In this document: in pieces, positions 8,616 to 16,929 of the stretch
Layout of the letters: each line of letters starts with the position of its first letter
How positions within the stretch are numbered: position 1 is the stretch's first letter
Source: Paenibacillus sp. YPG26
GTDB taxonomy: Bacteria > Bacillota > Bacilli > Paenibacillales > Paenibacillaceae
DNA: 64,000 bases
Reading direction: 5' to 3'
Assembly (NCBI RefSeq): GCF_023704175.1
Contig: NZ_CP084530.1
Span: 2,970,001 to 3,034,000 of the forward strand
Notes under the pieces: generated by a model
What the model was told of the DNA's origin: nothing
Databases searched by the model: none
Seen by the model: only the letters and a program-made list of their open reading frames with translations
Made by a program: the position numbers and the translations under genes

Positions 8616-9080
8616 CTATTCCATCCCAGGAAAATTCAATTGTCTGAGCGCTTCATACACAATAATCGCAGCAGAATTCGACAAATTCAGTGACCGGACT
8701 TTATCCGTCATGGGCATCCGGATTAGGCTGTCCGGGTGAGCCTGGAGGATTTCAGGCGGAAGCCCCTTGGTTTCTTTTCCGAACACGAAGAAATCACCAT
8801 CCTGATACTGGAAGTCACTGTATCTCTGATCTGCCTTGGTGGTGGCGAAGAAGAATCTGCTCCCTTTATACATTTCCTCGAGCTCAGCAAAAGAATCATG
8901 ATATTCAATATGGACAGCATACCAGTAATCAAGCCCGGCACGCTTAAGAGTCGCGTCATCCGTACGGAATCCAAGAGGACGTACCAGATGCAGGTGAATT
9001 CCGGTTGCTGCGCAGGTACGGGCAATATTTCCGGTATTTGCCGGTATCTCGGGTTCCACAAGTACAATATGTAAGGCCAT
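8616..9080 (-). CDS. trmL: tRNA (cytidine(34)-2'-O)-methyltransferase TrmL
   Basis: A 154-residue SPOUT-family methyltransferase that modifies the ribose of nucleotide 34 in tRNA-Leu anticodons using SAM. Signature segments are EPEIPANTGNIARTCAATG, the glycine loop VFGKETKGLP and the knot strand VRSLNLSNSAAIIVYEALRQ. The length matches E. coli TrmL (157). Start ATG 9080 gives the canonical MALHIVLVEPEIP N-terminus; the longer frame to 9146 is not supported. It is the last gene before a 230-bp gap leading to the AbrB-type gene. The upstream serC has its own terminator. Confidence 0.93.
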   Translation of the reverse strand: MALHIVLVEPEIPANTGNIARTCAATGIHLHLVRPLGFRTDDATLKRAGLDYWYAVHIEYHDSFAELEEMYKGSRFFFATTKADQRYSDFQYQDGDFFVFGKETKGLPPEILQAHPDSLIRMPMTDKVRSLNLSNSAAIIVYEALRQLNFPGME

Positions 9081-9144
9081 GATGAACAAAGCACCTCTCT
9101 CTACAAAATCACTAGAAATACATCCTAATATTATATCATACAGC

Positions 9145-9179
9145 AAAAAAGATGATACCCGGAACTTAGGATATCATCT
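9145..9179 (-). terminator. Terminator of serC
   Basis: On the minus strand GATGATATCC / GGGTATCATC stem, then TTTTTT, 20 nt after the serC stop. Confidence 0.88.
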
Positions 9180-9199
9180 CTTGCTTCTTGCGCCAGAAC

Positions 9200-10288
9200 T
9201 TAGCCGTTCTTTCTTTGGAATTCTCCCATGAAATCAACCAAAGCTTCGATGTGCTCGTAAGGTACAGCGTTATAGATCGAAGCACGCAAGCCTCCAACAC
9301 TGCGGTGGCCTTTAAGTCCTACAAAGCCTTCCAGCTCAGAAGCCTTGATGAATTGCTTCTCAAGCTCTTCAGATGCCATACGGAAGGTTACATTCATGTT
9401 AGAACGGCTGTCACGATCTGCGAAGCCGTGGAAGAATCCACCACTGTTATCAATTGCATTGTAGAGAAGCTGAGCTTTCTCACGGTTCTTGGCCTCTATT
9501 CCGGCCAGGGAACCTTGTTCCTCGATCCATTTAAGCACCTGGTTCACCATATAGATTGAGAAGGATGGAGGAGTGTTATATAGAGAGTTGTTCTTGGTGT
9601 GTGTATCATATCTGAACACGGTTGGAATGTGCTTCGGTGAATTCTCAATTAGCTCTTCACGGGCAATAACTACGGTTACGCCTGAAGGACCAAGGTTCTT
9701 CTGTGCACCCGCATAGATCATTCCGAAATTCTTCACGTCTATGGAACGTGACAGGATATCGCTGGACATATCCGCAATCAAAGGCACACTTCCTGTATCC
9801 GGGAAGGCTTGGAACTGCGTACCTTCAATCGTCTCATTAGAAGTTAGATGCAGGTAAGCCGCATTCTCAGGCAATTGAAGCTCCGCAAGGTCTGGAACAG
9901 ACTTGTATTGGTTGTCTTCAGAAGAAGCGGCAATGAATGTCTCGCCAATTAATTTGGCTTCACTGATCGCTTTGTTGGCCCAGCTGCCTGTCTTAACATA
10001 ACCTGCAGTCTTGCCCTCACCAAGCAAGTTCATCGGAAGCATAGCGAACTGGGTGGATGCTCCGCCTTGCAGGAACAGAACCTTGTATCCTTCCGGATTG
10101 CCAAGAAGGTTCAGAAGACGGCTCTGAGCCTCATTGTGTACTCCCTCATAGACCGCTCCACGGTGGGACATCTCCATAATCGACATTCCATTATCCTGAT
10201 AATCGACAAATTCAGCTTGGGCACGTTGAAGCACTTCCAAAGGCACAGCTGCAGGACCTGCATTAAAATTGTAGGCTCTCTTACTCAT
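9200..10288 (-). CDS. serC: Phosphoserine aminotransferase
   Basis: A 362-residue fold-type I PLP enzyme that converts 3-phosphohydroxypyruvate and glutamate to phosphoserine in serine biosynthesis (and acts in B6 biosynthesis in some bacteria). Family landmarks are the N-terminal YNFNAGPAAVP, FLQGGASTQF, and the PLP-lysine motif IYAGAQKNLGPSG. Length matches SerC (~360). ATG 10288 gives MSKRAYNFNAGP; GGGAG is close upstream, and a longer frame to 10339 has no support. It is monocistronic, with a sigma-A promoter upstream and a terminator downstream. Confidence 0.96.
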   Translation of the reverse strand: MSKRAYNFNAGPAAVPLEVLQRAQAEFVDYQDNGMSIMEMSHRGAVYEGVHNEAQSRLLNLLGNPEGYKVLFLQGGASTQFAMLPMNLLGEGKTAGYVKTGSWANKAISEAKLIGETFIAASSEDNQYKSVPDLAELQLPENAAYLHLTSNETIEGTQFQAFPDTGSVPLIADMSSDILSRSIDVKNFGMIYAGAQKNLGPSGVTVVIAREELIENSPKHIPTVFRYDTHTKNNSLYNTPPSFSIYMVNQVLKWIEEQGSLAGIEAKNREKAQLLYNAIDNSGGFFHGFADRDSRSNMNVTFRMASEELEKQFIKASELEGFVGLKGHRSVGGLRASIYNAVPYEHIEALVDFMGEFQRKNG

Positions 10289-10350
10289 TGGACTCCCATC
10301 CTCTCTCTTCATCAAAGTAAGTTGAATATGACGGTGCATAGTTACGGTTT

Positions 10351-10379
10351 ACTATAGCAACATTCTATCGATGCATCAA
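10351..10379 (-). promoter_or_regulatory. Sigma-A promoter of serC
   Basis: Minus strand TTGATG, 17 nt, TATAGT, 63 nt upstream of the serC ATG. Confidence 0.75.
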
Positions 10380-10498
10380 GAACATATTGGACAACTTTGG
10401 ACAAGTTTGCAGAATTGACACATTAACGCTTTATCTTGTGAAAGAGCAACTGACGCTCTGCGTGGACTATTCAAGGATTCAGCAAGGTCTCTTACAGC

Positions 10499-10546
10499 AA
10501 AAGAGGCCGTCCCTCAGGTTCGAATTGACCTTAGGAACGGCTCCTC
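10499..10546 (-). terminator. Terminator of glnA
   Basis: Minus strand GAGGAGCCGTTCCTAAGG pairs imperfectly with CCTGAGGGACGGCCTC, then TTTT. It sits 33 nt past the glnA stop. Confidence 0.85.
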
Positions 10547-10579
10547 AGCTATCATATTACTATGCTGATCGGACTTCGA

Positions 10580-12004
10580 TTACAGATCGTAGTATAGTCC
10601 GATTTCATGCGGATGTACGCGCATGGCTACAGCTTTTGCTTCTTTACGCTTCAAGGCTACAAAGTTATCAATGAAGTCTTGTGTGAATACGCCGCCTTCA
10701 GTCAGGAATTCGCAGTCGGCAAGCAGTGCGTCAAGAGCCTCATCCAGGGAAGCTGGAACGCTGCGGATTTCTTTCTTCTCGGCATCAGACAGATCGTAAA
10801 TATTTTTGTCAAATGGTCCGTAGCCCTGCTTTTGCGGGTCAATTTTGCGTTTGATTCCGTCAAGACCAGCAAGCAGCATCGCTGAGAATGCCAGGTAAGG
10901 GTTAGCCGTGGAGTCCGGTGTACGGAACTCGATGCGGCAGCCTTTAGGGGTTACAGCCGCTACCGGGATACGAACTGCAGCGGAACGGTTACCTTTGGAA
11001 TATACAAGGTTAACTGGCGCTTCATAACCAGGTACCAGACGCTTGAATGAGTTGGTACTTGGGTTGGTGAAAGCAATCAGAGCTGGGGCGTGGTGCAGGA
11101 TACCCCCGATGTAGTGAAGAGCCATTTCACTCAGATTCGCATATCCGCCTTTTTCATAGAAAAGAGGTGTGTCGCCATCGAAGATAGATTGGTGAACGTG
11201 CATACCACTGCCGTTGTCACCGAAGAGAGGCTTTGGCATAAAGGTTGCTGTCTTGCCAAATTGTTGTGCTGTATTATGAACGATGTATTTATATACCATC
11301 AAATTATCGGCAGTTTTGAGAAGGGTGTCGAAACGGAAGTTGATCTCTGCTTGTCCTGCAGTTGCCACTTCGTGGTGATGACGCTCAATACGAAGTCCTG
11401 CTTCTTCAAGCAATCTGCACATCTCACTACGGATATCCTGCTGCTTATCGGTCGGCGCTACAGGGACATATCCACCTTTAACAGGTACTTTGAAGCCGAG
11501 GTTACCGCCCTCTTCATCACGGCTTGTGTTCCAGCCAGCTTCTTCGGAATTCACTTCATAGTAAGAGCGGTTCATGCTGCTCTCATGACGTACATCATCG
11601 AAGATAAAGAACTCGGATTCAGGTGCGAAGAATGCTGCTGTTCCTACACCGCTCTTCTTCAAGTATTCTTCGGCGCGAACAGCAATACTGCGGGGATCAC
11701 GCTCATAACGGTTACCATCCGGGGTGAAGATATCGCAGAGAATGTTCAAGGTAGGATGTGCTGTAAAGGGATCAACAAAGCATGAGCCCGGATCCGGCAT
11801 CATAACCATGTCAGATTCTTCGATACCACGGAATCCCGGGATGGAAGAACCGTCAAAAGCTACACCATTTACAAAAGTTTCTTCATCAACCTCTTTGGCT
11901 GGGAGACTGATGTGGTGTGCACGACCCGACAGGTCTACAAAACGGAAATCCACCCACTCAATTTGTTTCTCCTCAATAGTCTTCAAAACCTGCTGTACTG
12001 ACAT
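10580..12004 (-). CDS. glnA: Glutamine synthetase type I (GSI-beta-like form)
   Basis: A 474-residue glutamine synthetase: glutamate + NH3 + ATP to glutamine. Active-site motifs are VAFDGSSIPGF, FFAPESEFFIF, NGSGMHVHQS, and NRSAAVRIPV. The length and the DKNIYDLSDAE segment match the E. coli-type GSI-beta class, where this tyrosine is the adenylylation site. Most Bacillus GlnA proteins are the shorter GSI-alpha form paired with glnR. No glnR is adjacent, so this may be a second glutamine synthetase (inference). Two in-frame ATGs (12007, 12004); 12004 gives 7-nt spacing from GGAGG. Its own sigma-A promoter and terminator flank it. Whether the tyrosine is modified is doubtful, since Bacillota usually lack GlnE. 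Confidence 0.95.
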   Translation of the reverse strand: MSVQQVLKTIEEKQIEWVDFRFVDLSGRAHHISLPAKEVDEETFVNGVAFDGSSIPGFRGIEESDMVMMPDPGSCFVDPFTAHPTLNILCDIFTPDGNRYERDPRSIAVRAEEYLKKSGVGTAAFFAPESEFFIFDDVRHESSMNRSYYEVNSEEAGWNTSRDEEGGNLGFKVPVKGGYVPVAPTDKQQDIRSEMCRLLEEAGLRIERHHHEVATAGQAEINFRFDTLLKTADNLMVYKYIVHNTAQQFGKTATFMPKPLFGDNGSGMHVHQSIFDGDTPLFYEKGGYANLSEMALHYIGGILHHAPALIAFTNPSTNSFKRLVPGYEAPVNLVYSKGNRSAAVRIPVAAVTPKGCRIEFRTPDSTANPYLAFSAMLLAGLDGIKRKIDPQKQGYGPFDKNIYDLSDAEKKEIRSVPASLDEALDALLADCEFLTEGGVFTQDFIDNFVALKRKEAKAVAMRVHPHEIGLYYDL

Positions 12005-12078
12005 CATTAATCCTCCCAATCACGAACATTAAAGCAAGTAGTAACATTTAACGTTCATACTATATATTTTCTGTCGTC

Positions 12079-12108
12079 ATTATAATCCCAAGCAAAAGCA
12101 TCCGTCAA
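12079..12108 (-). promoter_or_regulatory. Sigma-A promoter of glnA
   Basis: Minus strand TTGACG, 18 nt, TATAAT; leader of about 65 nt to the start codon. I saw no clear GlnR/TnrA site (TGTNA-N7-TNACA) in the leader. Confidence 0.8.
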
Positions 12109-12175
12109 TAGTTATGTAAGGTATTTTTATGATCCATGTCAGGTATCATCACATTGCTTAATATTGTAGATAGAT

Positions 12176-12206
12176 AAGAGCCCTGCGCTATACAGCGAGG
12201 GCTCTT
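12176..12206 (-). terminator. Terminator of aroF
   Basis: Hairpin AAGAGCCCTCGCT / AGCGCAGGGCTCTT with a short loop on the minus strand, then TATCTATCT, 28 nt after the aroF stop. The T-tract is interrupted. Confidence 0.65.
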
Positions 12207-12233
12207 GTCTTGTATCAATTTACTAGAAGTATT

Positions 12234-13292
12234 CTAGACTTGCACAGGGTTTGCAGCTGCCTTAGATGCGGTAAATGTCCGGCCGACAATCGGCGCCAGC
12301 TTCTCCAGATCCTGCAGAAGGCCAGCGAATTGATCCGGGAACAGAGACTGTACACCGTCCCCGGTCATCGAATTATCAGGATCTGTATGCATTTCGATAA
12401 TCAGGCCGTCCGCTCCAGCAGCTACGGAAGCCTTAGCCATCGGCTCCACCAATTCCCGTCTTCCCGTTCCGTGACTTGGATCCGAGATGACCGGCAGGTG
12501 GCTGAGCTGCTGCAGTACTGGAATTGCGGACAGATCTAGTGTATTCCGGGTGTAAGTCTCAAAGGTACGGATGCCCCGCTCGCACAGCATGACATCCGGG
12601 TTGCCACCCGCAAGAATGTATTCGGCCGCATTAAGCAGCTCATCATATGTCGCGCTGAATCCGCGCTTCAGCAGGACCGGACGGCCGCAGCTCCCCAGCT
12701 TCCGAAGCAGATCAAAGTTCTGCATATTCCGTGTTCCAATTTGGAGAATGTCGGCATATTCGGCACATACATCAACATATTCAGGTGTCATAACCTCCGT
12801 GATCGTCAGCAGGCCATGCTTCCTCCCTGCTTCGGCCATCATGATCAATCCTTCCACACCGACACCCTGGAAGCTGTACGGGCCGGTACGCGGCTTGAAT
12901 GCTCCTCCGCGCAGTACTTGGCCGCCGGCGGCCTTGACCAGGCGTGCGATTTCGTCAATCTGCTCCGGAGTCTCAACGGCACATGGCCCTCCCATAACAA
13001 CAAGCTCTCCTCCGCCGATTTTGACATCACCCATGGTGATAACTGTATTCTCCGGGTGGAAGTCGCGGCTGGCAAGCTTATAAGATTTGGAGATCTTGAC
13101 CACGTTCTCAACATCCTTCATCTGGCGCAGATGCTCTGCAAGCTTAGGTTCAATATGTCCAATCAAGCCAATTACGGTACGATCATTGCCGCGGGATACA
13201 TGCGCCTGCAGTCCCACATTCTCTATGACTGCGATAATCTCCTGGAGGCGCTCCTCGGGGGTCTGGTTAGAAATAATTACGATCATATTCAT
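12234..13292 (-). CDS. aroF: 3-deoxy-7-phosphoheptulonate synthase, type I-beta with regulatory N-domain
   Basis: A 352-residue DAHP synthase that joins PEP and erythrose 4-phosphate, the first step of the shikimate pathway. Residues 1-75 form a ferredoxin-like (ACT-like) domain as in the Thermotoga enzyme, where it mediates feedback inhibition by Tyr/Phe. The catalytic barrel follows, with [33 protein letters not shown], and the metal-binding SDPSHGTG and IIEMHTDP motifs. There is no fused chorismate mutase. The ATG 13292 has AGAGGA close upstream. It is monocistronic, with four AAAAGC-type 8-bp repeats 90-120 bp upstream of its start. Confidence 0.94.
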   Translation of the reverse strand: MNMIVIISNQTPEERLQEIIAVIENVGLQAHVSRGNDRTVIGLIGHIEPKLAEHLRQMKDVENVVKISKSYKLASRDFHPENTVITMGDVKIGGGELVVMGGPCAVETPEQIDEIARLVKAAGGQVLRGGAFKPRTGPYSFQGVGVEGLIMMAEAGRKHGLLTITEVMTPEYVDVCAEYADILQIGTRNMQNFDLLRKLGSCGRPVLLKRGFSATYDELLNAAEYILAGGNPDVMLCERGIRTFETYTRNTLDLSAIPVLQQLSHLPVISDPSHGTGRRELVEPMAKASVAAGADGLIIEMHTDPDNSMTGDGVQSLFPDQFAGLLQDLEKLAPIVGRTFTASKAAANPVQV

Positions 13293-13380
13293 ACTTCCTC
13301 TCGTAAGGTCTATAGTCTCACACGCTTATTAATTATTATAATTAAACCAAAGTCATACTTTCTCACTTAAACGCTTGTTT

Positions 13381-13412
13381 GCTTTTAAGCTTTTAAGCTT
13401 TTATGCTTTTAA
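13381..13412. repeat. Four tandem 8-bp repeats upstream of aroF
   Basis: Four head-to-tail copies of GCTTTTAA (third copy GCTTTTAT), read as TTAAAAGC on the aroF strand. They lie between the ispH terminator and the aroF start and could be protein binding sites or simple slippage. Confidence 0.8.
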
Positions 13413-13526
13413 CCACTAAAGCAAATATACAGGATATTTACTCCTTCGTCAAGATACGGAATGAGCTATTTTGGCGACATGACCGTGGTACCGGATCGGC
13501 AGCTATAACAGACCCCTTCCCAACAT

Positions 13527-13551
13527 AAAAAAGCGCCCCTTGCAGGGCGCC
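13527..13551 (-). terminator. Terminator of ispH
   Basis: Minus strand GGCGCCC-TGCAA-GGGGCGC, then TTTTTT, 13 nt after the ispH stop. Confidence 0.92.
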
Positions 13552-13563
13552 TTCGAAGCCTGA

Positions 13564-14523
13564 TTATATAGTCTTAGCCGTATTCTTATCCTTAACTGGA
13601 GGAAGCAGCTTCTGCATATTCACCGTACGCACAATCTCCCAAGTCTCGGGCCGGTCAGGGTCATACTGCTCCAGATACGCGATAACCTCCTTGGTAATCG
13701 GAGTTGGCGTGGATGCGCCGGACGTGACTCCGACTTTCTTGACCCCCTCCAGCCATTCCCGCTTAAGTTCGGTCACATCCGCGATCCGGTAAGCTGTTAC
13801 GCCTGCAATCTCCTCCGACACCTGAGCCAGACGGTTGGAGTTATTGCTGCGCGGATCTCCAACTACAATCACAAGATCCGTCTGGCCGGCCTGCTCAGCC
13901 ACAGCCTCCTGCCGAACCTGGGTGGCCAAGCAGATCTCATTATGCACTTCAGCCCCCGGGTACTTCTCAACCAGCTTCTTGATAATATGCTTGATATCCC
14001 ACTGGCTCATTGTAGTCTGATTCGTAATGATAATCCGGTCCGCGGTGAGGTTCAATTGGTCAATCTCCTCTTCCCGCTCGATAAGATGCACATGCTGGGG
14101 TGCGATCCCAATCGCTCCTTCGGGCTCGGGATGTCCCTTTTTGCCAATATAAATAATCTCGTACCCCTCAGAGACCTTCTCCTCAATAAGGACATGGGTC
14201 TTGGTCACATCGGGACAGGTGGCGTCCACCGTAGTCAGTCCCTTATCTCTGGCAATCTTCCTTACCTCTGGAGACACCCCATGGGCGGTGAAAATTACGG
14301 TGCCTTTGTCCACCTGACTTAGAATCTCCAGCCGGTTAGGACCATCCAGCGTGATGATACCCTCATCCTCAAAAGAATTGGTTACGTGGCTGTTGTGAAC
14401 AATCATACCCAGTATATAAATCGGACGAGGAAGATCAAGGTTCTTGGCCGCCTGACGGGCCAGGACCATTGCATCTACAACGCCGTAGCAATAACCGCGC
14501 GGTGAAATTTTGACGACTTCCAT
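13564..14523 (-). CDS. ispH: 4-hydroxy-3-methylbut-2-enyl diphosphate reductase
   Basis: A 319-residue [4Fe-4S] enzyme of the last MEP-pathway step, making IPP and DMAPP. The three cluster cysteines are in GYCYGV (Cys12), DATCPDV and NEICLAT; HNSHV, TAHGVSP and TSGASTPTP substrate motifs are present. Length is typical of the LytB family. The gene sits alone between aroF and the two-component system, with its own terminator. ATG 14523 gives [14 protein letters not shown], the family N-terminus. Confidence 0.96.
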   Translation of the reverse strand: MEVVKISPRGYCYGVVDAMVLARQAAKNLDLPRPIYILGMIVHNSHVTNSFEDEGIITLDGPNRLEILSQVDKGTVIFTAHGVSPEVRKIARDKGLTTVDATCPDVTKTHVLIEEKVSEGYEIIYIGKKGHPEPEGAIGIAPQHVHLIEREEEIDQLNLTADRIIITNQTTMSQWDIKHIIKKLVEKYPGAEVHNEICLATQVRQEAVAEQAGQTDLVIVVGDPRSNNSNRLAQVSEEIAGVTAYRIADVTELKREWLEGVKKVGVTSGASTPTPITKEVIAYLEQYDPDRPETWEIVRTVNMQKLLPPVKDKNTAKTI

Positions 14524-14590
14524 GGATTATACCCCGCTTTCTTGGAGCTGCACTTTAGAACTCCCTTTAACAAACACCTCTAATTATACT

Positions 14591-16048
14591 CTATTGGAGC
14601 GGGGTCGGGAAGGCTGGGAGCCAGATAACAAAGGCTGTGCCCTCCCCCTTCCGGGAGATGACCTCCACAGATCCGCGGTGCTCGTCGATGATCCACTTGG
14701 CGATCGAGAGCCCGAGTCCTGTCCCCTGGGTTACCCCCCGGGACGGATCTGCCCGATAAAACCGTTCAAATATGTGCGGAATATCCTTCTGATCCATACC
14801 AATCCCTGTATCTGCGATTCGGATACCGATCTGGCCGCCTACCCGCACCGCATCAATCATCACTTTACCTTGGGGTGTATACTTGAAGGCATTCTCAATA
14901 AAGATGAACAGCATCTGCTGCAGATAGTCCCGGTTACCTTCCACATAAATGCCATCAATTGCCGAGAGATCGCCCTGAACCCAAGCCGCGGAACGGGTAA
15001 GGAACTGGGATCTGCGGATGACGTCCTGTACAATCGGAGACATAAGCAGCGGCTCCTTGGTAATCGTCTGTCCCGTATCAGCCCGGGCCAGGGAGAGCAT
15101 ATCATTCACGAGCCGGCTCATCCGCTTGGATTCATCAGCGATATCGCTGATGGCTTCCATCGATAGACTGCGAAGACTTTGCTCGTCCATTTGAAGACGT
15201 CCCTCCGCCTCCTGATCCCAGGCTTTCTTCAGCAGATCGACATTCCCACGTATGGTCGTCAGCGGTGTTCTCAACTCATGGGAAGCGTCTGATACGAATC
15301 TGCGCTGGGTAGCATAGGCTTCCTCCAATTCCTTATAGAACCTGTCTGTTCTTGATAACATCTGGTTCACCGTGCCAATCAGCTGCCCAATCTCATCATT
15401 GGGCCCCTCATAGTCTATACGGACACTGAGGTCATTACCCGTCTGAATCTGGTTAGCCGCTTCAATGACCTTGCCTATCGGACGCATTGATTTGCGGGCC
15501 AGGAACAGTCCTAAGGTAGAAGCACACAGCACAGTAATGAAGAATCCGAATACAAGTACTGTTTTCATCTGATCCATGAGGCGGTCTTCAGACATGGTAT
15601 TCACAGCCAGAGACAGTACACCGAAGGGCTGGTCGGCTGAGGGCACAGGCAGTTCAAACAGGATAAAGGAATAGCCGTTCTTGGTGTACACAGAGAACTC
15701 CCCGCCATTAACCAGGGAATTCGGCTTGGGCACAGGCAGACTTAAATTGCGGTCCTGCAGGGCAGGCGCCAGGCTTGTAATCCCTGTACCATAGAAGCTG
15801 TATATCTGCCAGGAAATATTGTTGTCTTCCAGCCGGTTCTTCTGATCCCTGCTTAACTGAAGGTCAATATTCTGTCCGTCCGTATAAGTGTCCAGATTGC
15901 GTATTTGATTCGCCTGCTCCACGATCTTCCTCTTGACCTCAGAGTATATGTTATAGCGTACAAGTCCATAGATCGAAGCTCCGAACAGCACCAGAGTTAC
16001 GGCCAGTATGCAAGTATACCATGCGGTCAGCCGCCATCTTATGGACAT
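14591..16048 (-). CDS. Sensor histidine kinase, HAMP type
   Basis: A 485-residue membrane kinase. Transmembrane helix 1 is at about residues 10-31, an extracellular sensing domain follows to ~160, TM2 is at 163-185, then HAMP to ~245, the HisKA box RRFVSDASHELRTPL with phospho-His257, and a HATPase domain with N (NAFKYTPQG), G1 (DTGIGM), F (IFERFYR) and G2 (GTGLGLS) boxes. It follows the response regulator with a 2-nt gap and AGGAGA as RBS. Its neighbour is an HtrA protease, as in secretion-stress systems of the CssRS kind; the assignment to that role is by context, not by sequence identity. Confidence 0.92.
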   Translation of the reverse strand: MSIRWRLTAWYTCILAVTLVLFGASIYGLVRYNIYSEVKRKIVEQANQIRNLDTYTDGQNIDLQLSRDQKNRLEDNNISWQIYSFYGTGITSLAPALQDRNLSLPVPKPNSLVNGGEFSVYTKNGYSFILFELPVPSADQPFGVLSLAVNTMSEDRLMDQMKTVLVFGFFITVLCASTLGLFLARKSMRPIGKVIEAANQIQTGNDLSVRIDYEGPNDEIGQLIGTVNQMLSRTDRFYKELEEAYATQRRFVSDASHELRTPLTTIRGNVDLLKKAWDQEAEGRLQMDEQSLRSLSMEAISDIADESKRMSRLVNDMLSLARADTGQTITKEPLLMSPIVQDVIRRSQFLTRSAAWVQGDLSAIDGIYVEGNRDYLQQMLFIFIENAFKYTPQGKVMIDAVRVGGQIGIRIADTGIGMDQKDIPHIFERFYRADPSRGVTQGTGLGLSIAKWIIDEHRGSVEVISRKGEGTAFVIWLPAFPTPLQ

Positions 16049-16050
16049 GG

Positions 16051-16740
16051 TTAGGAGTCTCCTCTTAGAATATAACCGGCTCCACGGATCGTCTGAATGA
16101 CCCGCTTCCCGCCCTGCTCCTCCGTCTTTTGCCTGAGCATAGCAATATAGACCTCCAGAACGTTCGATTCCCCGCTGTAATCGTAGCCCCAGATTTTGTC
16201 CATAATCAGATCCCGGGTAAGGAGCCGCTTCGGATTCTGCATGAACAAGTACAGCAGCTCGAACTCTTTGGCGGTTAGTTCAAGTCTGCGCCCGGCTCTT
16301 AGGACTTCCCTGGAATCATAATCCAGAATGATATCCTCAAATACGAGCCGCTGGGCTTCCCCGTCCGCCGCGTTCTCTTTGCGCCGCAGCAAGGCCCTGA
16401 CCCTGGCCAGCAGCTCTTCCAGAGCGAATGGCTTCACCAGATAGTCATCGGCACCCAGATCAAGTCCCTTGACCCGGTTCTCTACCTCATCCTTGGCGGT
16501 AAGCATGAGAATAGGGACGCTGCTCCCCCCCTCGCGAATCCGCCTGCAGACCTCAAATCCATCTACCTGCGGCATCATCACATCCAGTACGACCAGATCA
16601 GGATCTGCCGTCAGCATCATTTGAAGCCCTTCCATGCCATTAGGGGCGGAATGCACATCATAGCCTTCAAAAGCCAGACCGCGCCGCAGCATCGATATAA
16701 TTTTCTCATCATCATCAATGATTAATATACTGGATCTCAT
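16051..16740 (-). CDS. OmpR/PhoB-family response regulator
   Basis: A 229-residue regulator: receiver domain (residues 1-118, acidic pocket Asp9-Asp11, phospho-Asp53, Lys of YLVKPF) and a C-terminal winged helix (ELTAKEFELLYLFMQNPKRLLTRD...VIQTIRGAGYIL). ATG 16740 is chosen because AGGAGAGG lies 4 nt upstream; the longer frame to 16782 adds a non-family N-terminus. It forms an operon with the downstream sensor kinase. The 11-bp-phased repeats at the htrA promoter are of the kind such regulators bind. Confidence 0.94.
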   Translation of the reverse strand: MRSSILIIDDDEKIISMLRRGLAFEGYDVHSAPNGMEGLQMMLTADPDLVVLDVMMPQVDGFEVCRRIREGGSSVPILMLTAKDEVENRVKGLDLGADDYLVKPFALEELLARVRALLRRKENAADGEAQRLVFEDIILDYDSREVLRAGRRLELTAKEFELLYLFMQNPKRLLTRDLIMDKIWGYDYSGESNVLEVYIAMLRQKTEEQGGKRVIQTIRGAGYILRGDS

Positions 16741-16863
16741 GGGACCTCTCCTTTTGCAACCCAGCCCCGAGGACTGGTCCATCTCTACTACCTGTATTGT
16801 ATCAAAATACTTCCCTGTAATTAAAACTATAGACCAGCATTGCTGTTCTTTTGGTGCTACAAC

Positions 16864-16893
16864 AAGAAGCGGTAGGGTTCTCCCTGCCGCTTC
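16864..16893 (-). terminator. Terminator of htrA
   Basis: Minus strand AGAAGCGGCAGGG-AGAA-CCCTACCGCTTCT, then TGTTGT; it separates htrA from the regulator operon. Confidence 0.78.
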
Positions 16894-16929
16894 TGCTTCA
16901 TACGTGCCTGGTATATCAGCCCATCAGTC

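Noticed and set aside
10499..10546. Possible repeat family shared by prkA and glnA terminators (GAGGCCGNCCC)
   Set aside because: Similarity is limited to about 11 bp of one arm; likely chance among GC-rich terminator stems.
11090..11785. 231-codon plus-strand ORF inside glnA
   Set aside because: Shadow of glnA; no ribosome-binding site and no protein-like composition.
12005..12078. GlnR/TnrA box in the glnA leader
   Set aside because: TGTTA-like pieces occur, but none has the TGTNA-N7-TNACA spacing.
13942..15166. Plus-strand ORFs opposite ispH and the sensor kinase (126 and 218 codons)
   Set aside because: Antisense shadows of genes with clear motifs.
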